From DASUSH01 sp963785155 (lineage in GTDB: Bacteria > Actinomycetota > Thermoleophilia > Solirubrobacterales > 70-9), in contig CAWAUB010000003.1 of assembly GCA_963785155.1 (NCBI GenBank), positions 84,592 through 148,591 on the forward strand: a stretch of 64,000 nt of DNA, given 5' to 3'. The position numbers and the translations under genes were made by a program. Positions 62,041 through 64,000 of the stretch are shown here, in pieces (the stretch's first letter is position 1; every line of letters starts with the position of its first letter). Under the pieces are notes generated by a model. That model ran no database searches. It was given only the letters and a program-made list of their open reading frames with translations, and had not been told where the DNA came from.

Positions 62041-62085
62041 CCCAATATCCTCTCGCGCCCCCAACCTCGGAGGTAGCTCCAACAC

Positions 62086-64000
62086 ATGTTCGTCTTCAAG
62101 GCCGCAGTCGTCGGCGCGGGCACCATGGGCGGCGAAATCGCCCAGGCCATCGCAGCCGCGGACATTCCCGTCGTCCTCAAGGACATCGATCAGAAGTTCG
62201 TCGACGCCGGGCTCGACAAGGCCCGCGAGGTGACCGAGGGCCAGCTCGGCCGCCTCGTCAAGAAGGAAAAGCTGACCCAGGAGCAGGCCGACGCCCAGGT
62301 CGAGGAGATCATGGGCCGGATCGAGGGCACCACGAGCTACGACTCCTTCGGCGATGTCGACTTCGTCATCGAGGCGGCGCCGGAGAAGATGGAGATCAAG
62401 CAGTCCGTCTACACCGAGCTCGACTCGGTCACGCCGGGCCACGCGATCCTCGCGTCCAACACATCCTCGCTCTCGATCACCGAGATGGGGGAGGCAACGC
62501 TGCGGCCCGACAAGGTCGTCGGCTTCCACTTCTTCTACCCGGCCTCGGTGATGCCCCTGCTCGAGATCGTGGCGGGCGAGGAGACTTCCGACGAGACGAT
62601 GGACGCCGCAGTCAACTTCGCGCAGCAGATCAAGAAGCAGCCGATCACGTGCGCCGAGGTCCCCGGCTTCGTCGTCAACCGCATCCTCAACTCCTCGGTC
62701 GGCGAGGTCTGGCGCGAGCAGGAGGCCGGCGGCCTATCGATCCAGAAGATCGATGCGGCGGTGGCCGAGGCAAACCTCGCGCCGATGGGCCCGTTCTTCC
62801 TGATCGACATGCTCGGGCTCGACACTGTGTTCCACGTTGCCGAGCACCTGCGCGAGTCCTACGGGGACCGCTTCTACGTCCACGAGGGAATGCGGAAGCT
62901 GGTCGCCGACGGCAACCTCGGCGCCAAGTCGGGCGGCAGCGGCTTCTACAAGGACGGCGAGCCGCAGATCCCGGGGGACGCCGATCCGCCCGAAGACCTG
63001 GGTGACCTGTTCACGCTGAAGGCGTTCGTCGAGGCCTGCCTGGTCCTCGAGGAGGGCGTCTCCACGGTTCGCGAGATCGACCTCGGGATGATGGCCGGCG
63101 CCGGGCTCGACCCGCGCCGCGGCCTTTTCCCCCCGTTCTGGAAGGCAGACCTCGAGGGCCTCGACGTCTGGCTGGAGAAGCTCGAGAAGCTGGAGGAGTC
63201 GCACGGCGAGCGCTTCGCGCCGCCGGTGACCCTGAAGCGTCTGGTCGCCCAGGGCCGCTTGGGCCTCAAGTCGGGTCAGGGCTTCTATGCCTATCCGCAG
63301 CCCGACGACGGCGACCAGACGGACACGATCAAGGTCGAGACCCGCGACGACGTCGCGATCGCCTGGCTCGCGAACCCGCCGATGAACGCGGTCTCGCCGC
63401 AGGTGATCAAGGACCTGAAGACGGTCTGGGACAGGCTGAACGACGAGGGGAAGGTCGGCGCGATGCTGGTCTACTCGTCGCTGCCCGTCGTCTTCTCCGC
63501 CGGCGCCGACATCAAGGCGTTCACGCAGATGGACGAGGAGGGCGGGGAGGAGCTGATTCACACCGGCCACGCCCTGCTGCGGGAGCTGGGTTCGGGCCGG
63601 ATCTCGACCGTTGCCGCGGTCAACGCGATCGCCTTCGGCGGTGGCTGCGAGCTGGCGATGGCCTGCGATTTCCGGATCGCCGCCGAGTCGGCGATCTTCG
63701 GCCAGCCGGAGATCAAGCTCGGGATCATTCCCGGCTTCGGCGGCACTCAACGACTCCCACGTCTGGTTGGACCAGGGAAGGCGCTCGAGATGAACCTGAT
63801 CGGCGACGCGATCAGCGCCGCCGACGCGTACGACCACGGGCTCGCAAACCGGGTCGTCCCCGACCACGAGCTGTTCGACACCGCGCTCTCCTGGGCCCGC
63901 AAGCTTGCTGGCCAGGCACCGCTGGCGGTCGAACAGGTCAAGAAGGTCTCCCACAAGGGCGACCTGGACGAGGGGATCGAGGCGGAGAAGCAGGGCTTCG
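62086..64000 (+). CDS. 3-hydroxyacyl-CoA dehydrogenase/enoyl-CoA hydratase fusion, C-terminus cut by the window
   Basis: 638 codons are visible with no frame break, from an ATG preceded by GGAGG. The dehydrogenase is N-terminal: the Rossmann GAGTMG (residues 11-16), FVIEAAPEKMEIK, SNTSSLSITEM and GFHFFYPASVMPLLEIV. Two C-terminal dehydrogenase domains follow. A crotonase domain comes last (SAGADIKAF, GGGCELAMACDFRIA and GQPEIKLGIIPGFGGTQRLPRL). This order is opposite to FadB/FadJ and matches FadN-like and archaeal fusions. It performs two beta-oxidation steps. It is divergent from the GNAT gene by 45 bp. Confidence 0.95.
   Translation, partial: MFVFKAAVVGAGTMGGEIAQAIAAADIPVVLKDIDQKFVDAGLDKAREVTEGQLGRLVKKEKLTQEQADAQVEEIMGRIEGTTSYDSFGDVDFVIEAAPEKMEIKQSVYTELDSVTPGHAILASNTSSLSITEMGEATLRPDKVVGFHFFYPASVMPLLEIVAGEETSDETMDAAVNFAQQIKKQPITCAEVPGFVVNRILNSSVGEVWREQEAGGLSIQKIDAAVAEANLAPMGPFFLIDMLGLDTVFHVAEHLRESYGDRFYVHEGMRKLVADGNLGAKSGGSGFYKDGEPQIPGDADPPEDLGDLFTLKAFVEACLVLEEGVSTVREIDLGMMAGAGLDPRRGLFPPFWKADLEGLDVWLEKLEKLEESHGERFAPPVTLKRLVAQGRLGLKSGQGFYAYPQPDDGDQTDTIKVETRDDVAIAWLANPPMNAVSPQVIKDLKTVWDRLNDEGKVGAMLVYSSLPVVFSAGADIKAFTQMDEEGGEELIHTGHALLRELGSGRISTVAAVNAIAFGGGCELAMACDFRIAAESAIFGQPEIKLGIIPGFGGTQRLPRLVGPGKALEMNLIGDAISAADAYDHGLANRVVPDHELFDTALSWARKLAGQAPLAVEQVKKVSHKGDLDEGIEAEKQGF

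Overview
The window is about 64 kb of very GC-rich, densely packed bacterial DNA. Many genes start with GTG or TTG, neighbouring genes often overlap by 4 nt (ATGA/GTGA), and several convergent pairs overlap at their 3' ends. The gene set fits an actinobacterium. It includes an F420/PPOX-type split-barrel protein, a WS/DGAT acyltransferase, several crotonases, many TetR/PadR-type and Ser/Thr-kinase regulators, secreted proteins with RTX-like GGxGxD repeats, and a long cyclase-AAA-TPR protein. My best guess is the class Thermoleophilia (Solirubrobacterales-like); this is inferred from gene content, not from a marker gene. I saw no rRNA, tRNA, CRISPR array, transposase or prophage.

Layout. 1-5,016 (minus) is a run of secreted M1 peptidase, badly broken secreted M14 carboxypeptidase with RTX tail, rlmN, and the start of a crotonase. 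5,057-12,984 holds a crotonase plus membrane protein, amidase, sulfatase, PPOX protein, beta-propeller protein, cytochrome P450 and a lipoprotein. 13,118-21,480 holds a multi-pass glycosyltransferase-like protein carrying two palindromic insertions, a TetR/MFS efflux pair, a CoA-transferase, a PI-PLC-like secreted enzyme and a rhodanese. 21,556-33,642 holds a Ser/Thr kinase with TPR tail, small genes, GNAT, methylmalonate-semialdehyde dehydrogenase, cupin, intradiol dioxygenase, crotonase, WS/DGAT, peroxiredoxin, Nudix, an orphan Cache-domain protein and an M23 peptidase. 33,659-48,540 holds an EVE protein, a cupredoxin-PQQ fusion, the cyclase-AAA-TPR protein, an ArsA-like ATPase, lipoproteins, an aldo/keto reductase, two CaCA cation antiporters and a broken AbiEi/DUF559-type gene. 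48,655-64,000 holds an acyl-CoA dehydrogenase behind a TetR-like operator, a frameshifted subtilase, GH31 plus PadR, a kinase/FHA pair facing an RTX-repeat protein, an SRPBCC protein, an NSV-repeat surface protein, a GNAT, and a 3-hydroxyacyl-CoA dehydrogenase/crotonase fusion running off the end.

Function. The cytosolic theme is acyl-CoA and branched-chain metabolism (four separate crotonase-type domains including the partial gene, a HAD-crotonase fusion, acyl-CoA dehydrogenase, MmsA-type dehydrogenase, CoA-transferase, WS/DGAT lipid storage). The exported theme is polymer and surface degradation (M1, M14, S8 and M23 peptidases, GH31, PI-PLC, sulfatase-like).

The most unusual content is a set of palindromic, apparently mobile repeats without any visible transposase. 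One is a roughly 95-110 bp element with an AACTGCTTT core: three copies, two of them inside one membrane-protein gene without closing its frame. Another is a 256-303 bp element with long terminal inverted repeats: two copies whose internal hairpins differ by compensatory base changes. Several shorter palindromes also occur. Single-base frame breaks are frequent but uneven. They hit mainly secreted or membrane proteins and cluster at about 1.74-3.35 kb and 46.88-47.66 kb, so assembly error has to be excluded before these are called pseudogenes.
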